DNA of 64,000 nt from Aquibium microcysteis (lineage in GTDB: Bacteria; Pseudomonadota; Alphaproteobacteria; Rhizobiales; Rhizobiaceae), in NCBI RefSeq assembly GCF_014495845.1, contig NZ_CP061080.1, positions 3,027,001-3,091,000 on the forward strand, given 5' to 3'. Below are positions 1 to 8,461 of this stretch, piece by piece. A program made the translations under genes and the position numbers. The notes beneath the pieces are model-generated. The model did not search any database and had not been told where the DNA came from. It saw only the letters and a list, made by a program, of their open reading frames with translations. Every line of letters begins with the position of its first letter. Position 1 is the stretch's first letter.

Positions 1-1421
1 TTCACGCCGAGTTCCTGGCCGAGCGCCACGCCGTGCATGGCACCGCCGCCGCCGAAGGCCACCAGCGTGAAGTCGCGCGGGTCGTGGCCGCGGTTGAGCG
101 AGACGAGCTTCAGCGCGTTGACCATGTTGTTGTTGGCGATGCGGATGATACCGCGCGCCGCCTCCGTGGCGTCGATGCCGAGCTTCGCCGCCACGCCCGA
201 CAGGGCCGTCTCGGCGGCCGCCATGTCGGCCACGACCTCGCCGCCGCAGAAATAGTCGCGGTTGATGCGGCCGAGCCAGAGATTGGCGTCGGTGGTGGTG
301 GCGTTGGTGCCGCCGCGGCCGTAGGCGGCCGGGCCGGGCATGGCGCCGGCCGACTGCGGGCCGACATGCAGCTTGCCGAAATCGTCGACCCAGGCGATCG
401 AGCCGCCGCCATTGCCGATCTCGACCAGGTCGACGACGGGCACCATGATCGGGTAGCCGGCCGAGGTGCGGTCGCGCTCGATCCAGTAGTCGGTCTTGAT
501 CTTGACCGCACCGTCCTCGATCAGCGAGCACTTGGCCGTGGTGCCCCCGATATCGAGTGCCAGCACGTTGGGTTCGCCGATCAGCTTGCCGAGCTCGGCC
601 GCGCCCCAGAAGCCGGAGGCCGGGCCGGATTCGACCATGGTGATCGGGATCTTCGACACGGAATCGAGCGAATCGACGCCGCAGTTCGACTGCATGATGT
701 AGGGGCTGCCCTTCAGCCCCTGCTCCTTCAGGCCGCCGGCCAGACGCGACAGATAGCGCTCGGCGATCGGCTGGACATAGGCCGACAGGACGGCGGTGTT
801 GGTGCGCTCGTATTCGCGCCATTCGCGGGTGATCTGGTGCGAGGCGACGGCCGAGACCTCCGGCCAGAGCCGCCGCAGCTCCGCCATCGCCGCCTCCTCG
901 TGCGCGGGATCGGCATAGGAGTGCAGGAAGGAGATGGCGACCGCCTGGACGCCGTCGGCCCGGAAGTCTGCGACGATGCCCGGCAGGGCCGACAGGTCGA
1001 GCGGCTTCAGCTCCTCGCCCTTGTAGGAGATGCGGCCGGGCAGTTCGCGGCGCAGATAGCGCGGCACGAAGGGCTTCGGCTTCTGGTAGTGCAGGTTGAA
1101 GAAATCCGGCCGGTTGCCGCGCGCGATCTCCAGCGTGTCGCGGAAGCCTTCGGTGGTGACGAGCCCGACCTTGACGCCCTTGCGCTCGGTCAGCGCGTTG
1201 ATGACGACCGTGGTGCCATGCGCCAGGAAATCGACCGACGCCGGATCGATGCCGGCCTTGGCCAGCACGTTGAGCACGCCCTGCTCGAAATTCGGCGGGG
1301 TGGTGTCGGACTTGGCGGTGACGATGCGTGCCGCGCCGGTGGCGGTATCGGTCTCGAAGCAGACGAGGTCGGTGAAGGTGCCGCCGACGTCGGTGGCGAC
1401 GCGGATGGTGGTCTCGCCCAT
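1..1421 (-). CDS. hyuA: Hydantoinase/oxoprolinase subunit A (3' end outside window)
   Basis: ATP-dependent hydrolase of the HyuA/5-oxoprolinase A family, which opens cyclic amides such as hydantoins or 5-oxoproline. The visible 473 residues start MGETTIRVATDVGGTFTDLV, giving the N-terminal actin-like ATPase motif DVGGTFTD. The second phosphate-binding motif (LALDIGGTTAK) and the family motif VEIGNGGGSIAW follow in the middle of the protein. The ATG at 1421 lies 3 bases after the stop of the GAF gene, so it is the eighth gene of the operon that begins at 8285. The C-terminus and the expected B subunit (HyuB) would lie left of base 1. The exact substrate (hydantoin, oxoproline, or acetone/acetophenone carboxylation) cannot be decided from this part. 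Confidence 0.9.
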   Translation of the reverse strand, partial: MGETTIRVATDVGGTFTDLVCFETDTATGAARIVTAKSDTTPPNFEQGVLNVLAKAGIDPASVDFLAHGTTVVINALTERKGVKVGLVTTEGFRDTLEIARGNRPDFFNLHYQKPKPFVPRYLRRELPGRISYKGEELKPLDLSALPGIVADFRADGVQAVAISFLHSYADPAHEEAAMAELRRLWPEVSAVASHQITREWREYERTNTAVLSAYVQPIAERYLSRLAGGLKEQGLKGSPYIMQSNCGVDSLDSVSKIPITMVESGPASGFWGAAELGKLIGEPNVLALDIGGTTAKCSLIEDGAVKIKTDYWIERDRTSAGYPIMVPVVDLVEIGNGGGSIAWVDDFGKLHVGPQSAGAMPGPAAYGRGGTNATTTDANLWLGRINRDYFCGGEVVADMAAAETALSGVAAKLGIDATEAARGIIRIANNNMVNALKLVSLNRGHDPRDFTLVAFGGGGAMHGVALGQELGV

Positions 1422-1423
1422 GG

Positions 1424-1921
1424 TCAGGCTCCCTTGGTCATGCGCTGGAGGAGAAGCAGGCAGACGAGGCCGGGCAGCTTCAGCGCCTCGGCCGCGGCCA
1501 CCCGCTCGGGCGTATAGTGCCCTGCGACGTCGAGGCAGTTGATGGTCCCGGCGACTTCGCCGTCGATCAGGATCGGCACGTTCATGACGCTCTCGCAGCC
1601 GAGCGAACGGATCTGCTCCCAGTCACCGAACACGTCGGCGATCGCCTCGATGTCGTTGGCGACGAAGGTCTTCTTCTCCGCGATGACCTGGCGCGACCAG
1701 TCGGTCTCGTTGGCAGGCTTGGTGCCCGAGACGGGATAGGCGTCGGGCATGTTGGAATAGACGCGTGCATTGACCCGTTGCGCCCGGTCGCTGGTCATGA
1801 CGGTGAAGAGCTTGGCTCCGACGACCTGCTGCGTGAGCGCGCAGAGCGCGTCGAGGGCGGCCTGCGGCTGGCCGGTGCCGCCGGCGGCGAGGAGGAAGGG
1901 GGTATAGTCAGGCACGTTCAT
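1424..1921 (-). CDS. GAF domain protein
   Basis: A 165-residue soluble protein that is essentially one GAF domain, with typical core segments (AKLFTVMTSD near residue 35, SVMNVPILIDGEVAGTINCLD near residue 115). GAF domains bind small ligands; there is no output domain, so it is either a ligand-binding accessory or a small free-methionine-sulfoxide-reductase-like enzyme. Its ATG overlaps the end of the upstream ABC ATPase gene by 14 bases and its stop is 3 bases before hyuA, so it is translated with the transport/hydrolase operon. A role in sensing or handling the transported amide is inference. Confidence 0.8.
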   Translation of the reverse strand: MNVPDYTPFLLAAGGTGQPQAALDALCALTQQVVGAKLFTVMTSDRAQRVNARVYSNMPDAYPVSGTKPANETDWSRQVIAEKKTFVANDIEAIADVFGDWEQIRSLGCESVMNVPILIDGEVAGTINCLDVAGHYTPERVAAAEALKLPGLVCLLLLQRMTKGA

Positions 1922-2720
1922 TGTCGTTCTCCATGAGACGGTCGCGCAGCCGCACCTCGTCGGCGGTGACGACCGGAACGGCGCCGATCAGGCGTCGCGT
2001 GTAGGGGTGGTGGGGATCGGAGAAGATGGTCTCCGTCGGGTTCAGCTCGACCAGCCGGCCGCGCTCGAAGACGGCGACGCGGTCGGCGACGTTGCGCACG
2101 ACCGACAGGTCGTGGGTGATGAACACATAGGTGAGGCCGCGGCTTTTGCGCAGATCGTTCAGGAGCTTGAGCACGCGCGCCTGCACCAGCACGTCGAGCG
2201 CGGAGGTCGGCTCGTCGAGCACCACGAGATCGGACTGGCAGGCGAGCGCGCGGGCGATGGCGACACGCTGGCGCTGACCGCCCGACAGCGCGTCGGGGGC
2301 GCGCCTTGCATAGTCGGCCGGCAGGCCGACGTCTTCGAGGAGTTCGCCGACGCGGCCGGCGCGATCGGCCCGCGGGCCGAGGTCGTGCACGTCGAGCGGC
2401 AGCCGCAGCGAGGCGCCGATGGTGCGCCGCGGGTTGAGCGAGGAGAGCGGGTTCTGCTGCACCAGCTGGATCGCGCGGCGATGGGCGAGCGTCCGGGCAG
2501 TCGGAAGCGCCGCGCCCTTGAAGGCGATGGTGCCGGCGGTCGGCGGGTAGATGCCGAGGATCATGTTGGCGATGGTCGACTTGCCCGACCCGCTTTCGCC
2601 GACGATCGCCAGGCATTCGCCCTGGACGACGTCGAAGGACACGTCGTCGACGGCGCGAACCTCGTGGCGGCCTTGCGTGAAGGTCTTGGAGACGCGGTCG
2701 AGGGACAGCAGCGCGGTCAT
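1908..2720 (-). CDS. dppF: Dipeptide/oligopeptide ABC transporter ATPase, DppF type
   Basis: Second ATPase of a Dpp/Opp-type importer, 270 residues from the ATG at 2720. Walker A GESGSGKST is at residues 41-49, the signature LSGGQRQRV at about 145-153 and Walker B LVVLDE at 165-170. The oligopeptide-transporter C-terminal motif DPHHPYTRRLIGAVP follows. The reading frame stays open upstream to about 2987, but that part runs through a palindromic intergenic repeat, so the ATG at 2720 in front of the ABC domain is preferred. It pairs with the ATPase at 2962-3852 and the permeases beyond. Confidence 0.9.
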   Translation of the reverse strand: MTALLSLDRVSKTFTQGRHEVRAVDDVSFDVVQGECLAIVGESGSGKSTIANMILGIYPPTAGTIAFKGAALPTARTLAHRRAIQLVQQNPLSSLNPRRTIGASLRLPLDVHDLGPRADRAGRVGELLEDVGLPADYARRAPDALSGGQRQRVAIARALACQSDLVVLDEPTSALDVLVQARVLKLLNDLRKSRGLTYVFITHDLSVVRNVADRVAVFERGRLVELNPTETIFSDPHHPYTRRLIGAVPVVTADEVRLRDRLMENDNERA

Positions 2721-2788
2721 GGGCGGTGGTCCGATGATGCGCCGGGACGCGGATGTTCCAGGATGATTCGGAGACGGCGGGCCGGTGA

Positions 2789-2923
2789 ACCCCCACCCCT
2801 TACCCCTCCCCTCAAGGGGGAGGGGGACCGCGAAGGCGCAGTTCGTCGGGATTCCGGTCGAAGGGCGAGCATTGGCGCTGGGTGTGCCCCTCCCCCTTGA
2901 GGGGAGGGGTAAGGGGTGGGGGT
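2789..2923. repeat. Inverted-repeat intergenic element, 37-bp arms
   Basis: Two perfect 37-base inverted arms (2789-2825 and 2887-2923) flank a 61-base centre. Each arm also contains a smaller palindrome around CCCCTCAAGGGG. The element fills the gap between the two ABC ATPase genes of one operon, so its transcript would fold into a very long hairpin. It contains no coding region. It resembles short repeated palindromic elements scattered between genes of many Hyphomicrobiales; copy number in this genome is not visible here. Confidence 0.85.
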
Positions 2924-2961
2924 ACTGCCGGGCGAGGCGGTGGGCCGCGATTGGATCGTCA

Positions 2962-3852
2962 TCACCCCGCCTCCCCCGGCTCTTCACATCCCTCGTGCAC
3001 CACCATCGGCGCGAAATAGCTGTCCGACACGTCCTCGATCTCGGGAATGCCGCCGCCGGTGATGCGGGGGACGGCGGCGAGCAGGGCGCGGGTATAGGGG
3101 TGGCGGGGGTCGGCGAAGAGATCGGCCGAGCGGCCGTGTTCGACGATGCGGCCCTTGTAGATGACGTAGACGCGGTCGGCGAATTCGCGGACCACGCCGA
3201 GATTGTGCGAGATGAACAGCACCGAGGTGCCGTGCTTCTCGACCAGGTCGCGCATCAGCGCCAGGGTCTGCGCCTGCACGGTGACGTCCAGCGCGGTGCC
3301 CGGCTCGTCGGCGATCAGAAGCGACGGCTCGTTGGCGAGCGCCATGGCGATCATGACGCGCTGGTTCATGCCGCCCGACAGCTGGAACGAATAGGAATCG
3401 AGCGCGCGCGCCGGATCGGGGATGGCGACGTCGGCCAGCGCTGCCTCGGCCTTCTCCCGCGCCTGCGCCTGCGAGATGCCGGGCACGGCGCGCTTCAGCA
3501 CCTCGTGGAACTGCGCGTCGATCGTGTAGACGGGGTTGAGCGAGGAGGTCGGGTCCTGGAAGATCATCGACATGCGGGTGCCGCGCAGGGCGTGACGCTG
3601 GCGTGCCGACAGGCTGGACAGGTCCTTCCCCTCGAAGGAGACGAGGCCGCCGATGCGCGCGGTCTTCAGCTGCTGCAGCAGGCCGAGCACGATGCGCGCG
3701 GTGACCGACTTGCCCGAGCCGCTTTCGCCGACGAGCGCCACGCGCTCGCCCTTCCCGACGTGCAGCGAGATGCCGTGCAGCACGTCGACCTGCCCCGACC
3801 AGCCGCGGAAGCCGAGGGTGAGGTCGCGGAGGAGAAGCGTCGGCGCCGTCAC
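2962..3852 (-). CDS. dppD: Dipeptide/oligopeptide ABC transporter ATPase, DppD type
   Basis: First ATPase of the Dpp-type importer, 296 residues. Walker A GESGSGKSV is at residues 42-50, followed by LSGGMNQRV, Walker B SLLIADEP and the family tail motif RHPYTRALLAAVPRI. A GTG start at 3852 is chosen because GTGA overlaps the stop of the permease gene by four bases and the ABC domain begins directly after it. The C-terminus is rich in acidic residues and holds one Cys (EGCEEPGEAG). It energises import together with the DppF-like partner. Confidence 0.9.
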   Translation of the reverse strand: MTAPTLLLRDLTLGFRGWSGQVDVLHGISLHVGKGERVALVGESGSGKSVTARIVLGLLQQLKTARIGGLVSFEGKDLSSLSARQRHALRGTRMSMIFQDPTSSLNPVYTIDAQFHEVLKRAVPGISQAQAREKAEAALADVAIPDPARALDSYSFQLSGGMNQRVMIAMALANEPSLLIADEPGTALDVTVQAQTLALMRDLVEKHGTSVLFISHNLGVVREFADRVYVIYKGRIVEHGRSADLFADPRHPYTRALLAAVPRITGGGIPEIEDVSDSYFAPMVVHEGCEEPGEAG

Positions 3853-4682
3853 TGGCCGCCTCCGAGCACGTCGCGCAGCGCGTCGCCGACGAGGTTGAAG
3901 CCGAAGACGGCGACCAGGATGGCCAGCCCCGGGAAGACGGTGAGCCACCAGGAATCCGGCAGGTACTTGGCGCCGTCGGCGACCATCGAGCCGAGATCCG
4001 GCGTCGGCGGCTGCACGCCGAGCCCCAGGAAGGAGAGCGACGAGGCGATGAGGATGACGAAGCCGAGGTCGAGCGTCATCTTGGTGACGATCGAGGGGAC
4101 GCAGTTGGGCAGGATCTCGCGGAAGATGACATGCGCCTTCGACGCGCCGATCACCTCGGCGGCGAGCACGTAGCCCTCCTCCTTCTCGGATCGGGCGAGG
4201 TTGTAGACGAGCCGCGTGTACCAGGGCCACCACATGGCGGTGACCGCCAGCATGCCGTTGGTGAGCGTGGGCTGCAGCAGGCCCATCATCGACATGGCGA
4301 GCACCAGCGGCGGGATTGACAGGAAGACGTCGGTGACGCGCATCAGCACGTATTCGGTCCAGCCGCCGAGATAGCCGGCGACGAGCCCGATGGTGACGCC
4401 GACCGGCACGGCGATGACGAGCACCACGACGCCGAGCAGGAGCGAGATGCGATAGGCGTAGAGGATGCGCGAGAACAGGTCGCGACCGACGAGATCGGTG
4501 CCGAAGACGTAGGGCCATTCCGGCGGCTTGTTGAAATTGGCGAAGTCGACCACGGCGCCCGCATGGCTGGGGAACGGCGCGATGACGTCGGCGAAGACCG
4601 CCGACAGCACGACGAGCGCCACGAGGAACAGGCCGAGGGCCGAGAGCGGGTTGCGCAGGAGGATGGAGAGCGTGCGCTTCAT
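3849..4682 (-). CDS. dppC: ABC transporter permease, DppC type
   Basis: Inner-membrane permease of 277 residues with an N-terminal membrane helix (NPLSALGLFLVALVVLSAVF), a periplasmic stretch (FANFNKPPEWPYVFGTDLVGRD) and the binding-protein-dependent transport motif region around residues 150-200 (EEGYVLAAEVIGASKAHVIF). DppC proteins share the GTDxxGRD segment seen here. The ATG at 4682 is chosen over an adjacent TTG; GGAAGGA lies a few bases upstream. It overlaps the dppD gene by four bases. Confidence 0.9.
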   Translation of the reverse strand: MKRTLSILLRNPLSALGLFLVALVVLSAVFADVIAPFPSHAGAVVDFANFNKPPEWPYVFGTDLVGRDLFSRILYAYRISLLLGVVVLVIAVPVGVTIGLVAGYLGGWTEYVLMRVTDVFLSIPPLVLAMSMMGLLQPTLTNGMLAVTAMWWPWYTRLVYNLARSEKEEGYVLAAEVIGASKAHVIFREILPNCVPSIVTKMTLDLGFVILIASSLSFLGLGVQPPTPDLGSMVADGAKYLPDSWWLTVFPGLAILVAVFGFNLVGDALRDVLGGGQ

Positions 4683-4732
4683 CAACGGAGGGTCCTTCCA
4701 TGCGTTCGCTGGAAGACCGTCGCGCGTACGAT

Positions 4733-4888
4733 ACCCCCCTCTGCCTTGCCGGGCATCTCCCCCTCGAGGGGGGAGATCGGCAGCTTCGGCGGCCCCGCTT
4801 TTCTTGCGACGCTGGAGATTGGCGAACGCATCGATGACAGCCGATCTCCCCCCTCGAGGGGGAGATGCCCGGCAGGGCAGAGGGGGGT
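4733..4888. repeat. Inverted-repeat intergenic element, 49-bp arms
   Basis: Two 49-base inverted arms (4733-4781 and 4840-4888) differ at a single position. Each arm contains an inner palindrome around CCCCCTCGAGGGGG, and the centre is about 58 bases. It sits between the two permease genes of the Dpp-type operon. The arm sequence (CTGCC-TGCCGGGCATCTCCC type) differs from the element at 2789-2923, so two element families occur within 2 kb. Similar elements are familiar from rhizobial intergenic DNA; no coding capacity is seen. Confidence 0.85.
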
Positions 4889-4911
4889 GAATGCGCGAAA
4901 ACCGATGACCA

Positions 4912-5937
4912 TCACCCTGCCCTCTGCGACAGCCGGATGCGCGGGTTGATCAGCGCGATGAGGAGGTCGACGACGACGTTGACGATCAGGAACAGCGCCG
5001 AGATGATCAGCACCGTGCCGACGATGGCGTTGAGATCCTTGCGCAGGATGACGGCGACGCCGTAGCGCGACAGGCCGGGCCAGGCGAAGACGGCCTCGAC
5101 CAGGAAGGCGTTGCCGAGCATGGCCGCGAAATCGAGGCCGATGATCGTCAGCGACGGGATGAGCGATGGCCGGAAGGCCCAGCGCCGCGCGATGCGGCCT
5201 TCGGCGAAGCCGTAGGACTGCGCCATCTCGATGTAGGGCCTGTCGTAGGTCTCGACCATGTTGGAGCGGGTGAGCCTTGCGGCCTGGCCGATGCCCGACA
5301 GCGCCAGCGCGAAGGCCGGCAGCACGATGTGCCAGGCAGCGTTGGCGAAGGCGGAGAGGTTGCCGGCCAGAAGGGTGTCGATGGTGAGGAAGCCGGTGAC
5401 CGGCGCGATCTGGTAGCTGTCGGCGATGCGCCCGGCGATCGGGAACAGCGGCAGGAAATAGGCGAAGCACAGCATCAGGATGACCGCCCAGACGAAGCTC
5501 GGCGCCGAGACGCCGAGCAGCGTGACCAGCCGGATGGCATGGTCCGCCCAGGTGCCGCGCCAGCGCGCCGCGGCGACGCCGAGCGGCAGGCCGAAGAGCA
5601 CCATCATCAGGCCGGCGACGACGATGAGTTCCAGCGTCGCGGGCAGGAACTGGGCGATGTCGGTGGTGACGGGGCGGTTGGTGTAGAGCGAGACGCCGAG
5701 ATCGCCGCGAAAGACGTCGCGGACGAAATAGGCGTATTGGACGACCAGCGCATCGTCGAGATGCAGCCGCTCACGCATCTGCGCCACCTGCTCGACGCTG
5801 GCGTTCGGCCCGAGCGCGATGCGCGCGGGATCGCCGGGGATGATCCGGGCGATGGCGAAGATCAGCATCGAGACCCCCACCAGGACGAGCAGGGAGGTTC
5901 CGAGCCGCTTCGCGAGGAGGCGGACGACGGGGGGCAT
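4912..5937 (-). CDS. dppB: ABC transporter permease, DppB type
   Basis: Inner-membrane permease of 341 residues. The N-terminus shows the DppB hallmark: a first helix (SLLVLVGVSMLIFAIARIIPGDPA) followed by a periplasmic loop with the segment GDLGVSLYTNRPV. Further helices and the permease coupling loop (YIEMAQSYGFAEGRIARRWAFR) come near residues 220-260. The ATG at 5937 follows a strong hairpin that separates it from the binding-protein gene. It forms the translocation channel with the DppC-like permease. Confidence 0.92.
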   Translation of the reverse strand: MPPVVRLLAKRLGTSLLVLVGVSMLIFAIARIIPGDPARIALGPNASVEQVAQMRERLHLDDALVVQYAYFVRDVFRGDLGVSLYTNRPVTTDIAQFLPATLELIVVAGLMMVLFGLPLGVAAARWRGTWADHAIRLVTLLGVSAPSFVWAVILMLCFAYFLPLFPIAGRIADSYQIAPVTGFLTIDTLLAGNLSAFANAAWHIVLPAFALALSGIGQAARLTRSNMVETYDRPYIEMAQSYGFAEGRIARRWAFRPSLIPSLTIIGLDFAAMLGNAFLVEAVFAWPGLSRYGVAVILRKDLNAIVGTVLIISALFLIVNVVVDLLIALINPRIRLSQRAG

Positions 5938-5954
5938 GGCGGCTCTTCGGTTCG

Positions 5955-5984
5955 CCGGGACAGGCGGTCGCCCGCCGGTCCCGG
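5955..5984 (-). other. Intercistronic hairpin behind the binding-protein gene
   Basis: Arms CCGGGAC and GGCGG pair with CCGCC and GTCCCGG around a four-base loop, leaving one mismatched pair. This 12-bp GC stem lies between the binding-protein stop (6010) and the dppB start (5937). No U-tract follows, so it is more likely an mRNA-stabilising or partial-attenuation structure than a full terminator. Such hairpins often allow more binding protein than permease to be made. Confidence 0.6.
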
Positions 5985-6009
5985 TATGAGGGTTCGGTTG
6001 CTGCCCGGG

Positions 6010-7608
6010 TTACTGGCCGGTCATTTCCATCAGGCGGAAGGTGAAGCCCATGCCGTCGAGGCCGAAGGCCTTCTCCGGATCGCTGAGCGCCGGCACCTTG
6101 ACCCGGTTCGACGCGGCGAAGAGCGACTGCCGGTCATAGCCGTAGATGGTCGGCGCGATCTCCATCAGCCGGGCGTTGAGCGCGGCATAGGTGGCCTGGC
6201 GCTCGGCCGGATCGGTGACGGTGCGGCCCTTGACCAGCAGGTCGTCGACGGTGGCATCGGTCAGATATTCCGGCGACTGCCACGTGCCCTTGAGCGAGGA
6301 GTGGTACATCGGGAACAGGAGCGTGTCGGGATCGCCGGTCACCGCGTTGGCGAAGATCTGCGAGACGTTGGGCGTGTTCTCGGGCTTCGACACCAGCTCG
6401 GTGAACAGCGCCCACGGCACCTTGCGGATCTCCGACTTGATGCCGATCTCGGCGAAGTTCGCCTGCATCAGCAGCGCGAAGCGCTCCTCGATCGGGACCT
6501 CGCCGATCCAGGACAGTTCGAGCGTGAAGTCCTCCGGCTTGTACTTGCAGGCGGCGAGATGCGCCTTGGCGGCCTCGAGGTCGCGCGCCAGCGGCGTGTC
6601 GCCGGCACCGAACATGCCGACCGGGATCGCGCCGGTCGACGGGCTGCCCTGTGCGATGCCGTCGGCCACCGCCACCATCTGGATGCCGGCGGAGTAATCG
6701 AAGGCGGATGCCAGCGCCAGGCGGCAGTTCACGTCGTCGAGCGGCGGCTTGGCGGTGTTGAGCTTGACGTAGAACGCGCCGCCGCCGGCCTCCTTGAGGA
6801 TCTGCGCGCCACTGCCGGCAAGCGCCTTCAGCACCTCCGGCGGCAGCCACTGCGAGGAGATGTCGTGCTCGCCCTGGGCGATCAGCGTGCGCACGGTGGC
6901 CGCCTCCAGGCCGTAGCGCAGGCGCACCTGGTCGGGCGCGCTGGCCGCCACGTCGAGGAAATAGTCCGGATTCTTCTCCATGACCGTTTCCTGCTGCGGA
7001 TTGTGCGAGACGACCTTGTAGGCCCCCGAACCCGCACCGTTGGCCGACAGGAAGGCCTGGCCCCAGTCCTTCATCTCGCCCTCGCCGTCGCCGAGGTTGG
7101 CCATGACGAGCTTCTTGTCGAGAATGGGCAGGCGGACCAGGGAGGCGACGAAGGGGGAGTATGGCTCGGTCAGCTTGAAGCGGACGGTGTTCGCATCGAC
7201 CGCCTCGGCCGACTCGACCTTGGCGAAGACGAAGGACAGGCCGGCGCCGAGCGACTTCATCCGGTCGAAGGAGAAGACGACGTCTTCGGCGGTCAGCGGG
7301 TTTCCGCTCTGGAACTTCACGTCGGTCCGCAGCTTGAAGACGAAGTCGTTGCCGTCGGCCTCCCAGCTCTCGGCCAGATGCGGCGCGTAGCCCGGGCCGC
7401 CCTGCACGGGCAGGACCAGCGTGTCGTAGACGTTGAACATCAGGATGGAGTCGGCATAGTCCGACGCCTTGCCCGGATCGAGTTCGCCGACGGCGACCTC
7501 GTCGAGGCGCAGCACGGTCTGCGCGGATGCCTGCGCGACGGCGAGCGGCGTGAGGACGGTGGCGGCGAGAAGCGCGGCCGCGAACGGCCTGGCGATCGAT
7601 TTCATCAT
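6010..7608 (-). CDS. ABC transporter periplasmic solute-binding protein, SBP_bac_5 family
   Basis: Periplasmic binding protein of 532 residues, the usual size for the DppA/OppA (SBP_bac_5) family. A Sec signal peptide (MMKSIARPF...AVAQASAQ, about 30 residues) precedes the mature protein. Family landmarks are AESWEADGNDFVFKLRTDVKFQSGNPLTAEDVVFSFDR split over residues 85-125. The ATG at 7608 is chosen because ATGA overlaps the regulator stop and GGGGA stands just upstream. It delivers peptides or peptide-like amides to DppBC; the neighbouring hydantoinase suggests a cyclic or blocked amide ligand, which is inference. Confidence 0.9.
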   Translation of the reverse strand: MMKSIARPFAAALLAATVLTPLAVAQASAQTVLRLDEVAVGELDPGKASDYADSILMFNVYDTLVLPVQGGPGYAPHLAESWEADGNDFVFKLRTDVKFQSGNPLTAEDVVFSFDRMKSLGAGLSFVFAKVESAEAVDANTVRFKLTEPYSPFVASLVRLPILDKKLVMANLGDGEGEMKDWGQAFLSANGAGSGAYKVVSHNPQQETVMEKNPDYFLDVAASAPDQVRLRYGLEAATVRTLIAQGEHDISSQWLPPEVLKALAGSGAQILKEAGGGAFYVKLNTAKPPLDDVNCRLALASAFDYSAGIQMVAVADGIAQGSPSTGAIPVGMFGAGDTPLARDLEAAKAHLAACKYKPEDFTLELSWIGEVPIEERFALLMQANFAEIGIKSEIRKVPWALFTELVSKPENTPNVSQIFANAVTGDPDTLLFPMYHSSLKGTWQSPEYLTDATVDDLLVKGRTVTDPAERQATYAALNARLMEIAPTIYGYDRQSLFAASNRVKVPALSDPEKAFGLDGMGFTFRLMEMTGQ

Positions 7609-8285
7609 GATTCCCCTTTGTTGATCCTGGATTTGGATGGTTTGCGGCCGCGCGCGGCCGCCCGCTGGACGACCGGGTGCGGTTCCTCCGTGGCCGGGTC
7701 GTCGCCGAACACGTCCATCGTGCAGGTGTGCAGGATGGTGGCCGGCGAGCCGGTGTGGTTCCACGACGAGTGGACGCGGTTGGACTGGAAGTGCAGCGAA
7801 TCGCCGGCTTCGAGGATGTTCGTCTCCCCCTCGAGCTCGACGGTGATGGCCCCCGACAGCACGTAGAAGATCTCCTCGCCCTCGTGCGCGATCGGTTCGG
7901 AGCGGTAGCCGGGCGGCTCGTGGATGATCAGGCTGCGCAGCACGTTGCCCGGAAACGAGGTGGACAGCCGTTCGTAGACCAGCGAGTTGCCGCCGACGGC
8001 ATAATGCGGGCGCTGGCTGCTCCGGGTCATCGAAGCCGTGACCTTGGGCTGCGACAGGAACTCCGAGACGTGCAGCCCGAGGACCCGCGACACCGATACC
8101 AGCGACGACAGCGACGGCGTGGTGATGCCGCGCTCGATCTGCGAGATGAAGCCGACCGACAGGCCCGCCTTGTCCGCGACCTCCTTCAGGGTCAGCCCGA
8201 GCGCCTGGCGTCGCGTCCGCAGGCGATCGCCCAGCGGCGCCGCCTCGGCACCCGCAAAGCCCTCGTGATCAACCCGGTCGGCCAC
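7605..8285 (-). CDS. XRE-family transcriptional regulator with C-terminal cupin
   Basis: A 226-residue one-component regulator. The N-terminal Cro/CI-type HTH spans about residues 19-75 (LRTRRQALGLTLKEVADKAG, then LSVGFISQIERGITTPSLSS). A cupin_2 domain at about 110-195 (EPIAHEGEEIFYVLSG, LEAGDSLHFQSNRVHSSWNH) is the likely ligand-sensing part, as in PuuR-like proteins. It starts at a GTG at 8285 preceded by GGGGGAAA. It is the first gene of the transporter operon and overlaps the binding-protein gene by four bases. Two palindromes (8296-8314 and 8348-8366) just upstream are probable autoregulatory operators. Confidence 0.9.
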   Translation of the reverse strand: MADRVDHEGFAGAEAAPLGDRLRTRRQALGLTLKEVADKAGLSVGFISQIERGITTPSLSSLVSVSRVLGLHVSEFLSQPKVTASMTRSSQRPHYAVGGNSLVYERLSTSFPGNVLRSLIIHEPPGYRSEPIAHEGEEIFYVLSGAITVELEGETNILEAGDSLHFQSNRVHSSWNHTGSPATILHTCTMDVFGDDPATEEPHPVVQRAAARGRKPSKSRINKGES

Positions 8286-8295
8286 GCTTTCCCCC

Positions 8296-8366
8296 GTTTT
8301 AGTATTTCTAAAACGTGACTCGCCGCCTGGAACGAGTCAAGCGGATTGTTTTAGTACGGCTAAACA
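8296..8366. promoter_or_regulatory. Paired operator palindromes before the XRE/cupin regulator
   Basis: Site 1 (8296-8314) is GTTTTAGTATTTCTAAAAC, perfect 7-base arms with a 5-base spacer. Site 2 (8348-8366) is GTTTTAGTACGGCTAAACA, the same half-site with a mismatched outer right edge. Site starts are 52 bases apart, about five helical turns, so both face the same side. Site 1 lies 10 bases before the GTG of the regulator. The AT-rich half-sites stand out in GC-rich DNA. Binding by the adjacent regulator is inferred from position. Confidence 0.65.
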
Positions 8367-8461
8367 CGCTGCGGTCGTCCGGCGCCGGTCGCTCGACCGT
8401 GAATCGCGCTTGCCCGGACCGTTGACCCGGCGCTTCACGGACTGTTAATATGTCGGCGTCC

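Noticed and set aside
2721..2987. N-terminal extension of the DppF-like ATPase
   Set aside because: The extension would translate a palindromic repeat element; the ATG at 2720 directly precedes the ABC domain.
5329..7866. An 845-residue open frame on the plus strand
   Set aside because: It runs antisense to the DppB, binding-protein and regulator genes, which have clear family motifs. Its composition is the His/Arg/Asp-rich pattern typical of antisense frames in GC-rich DNA.
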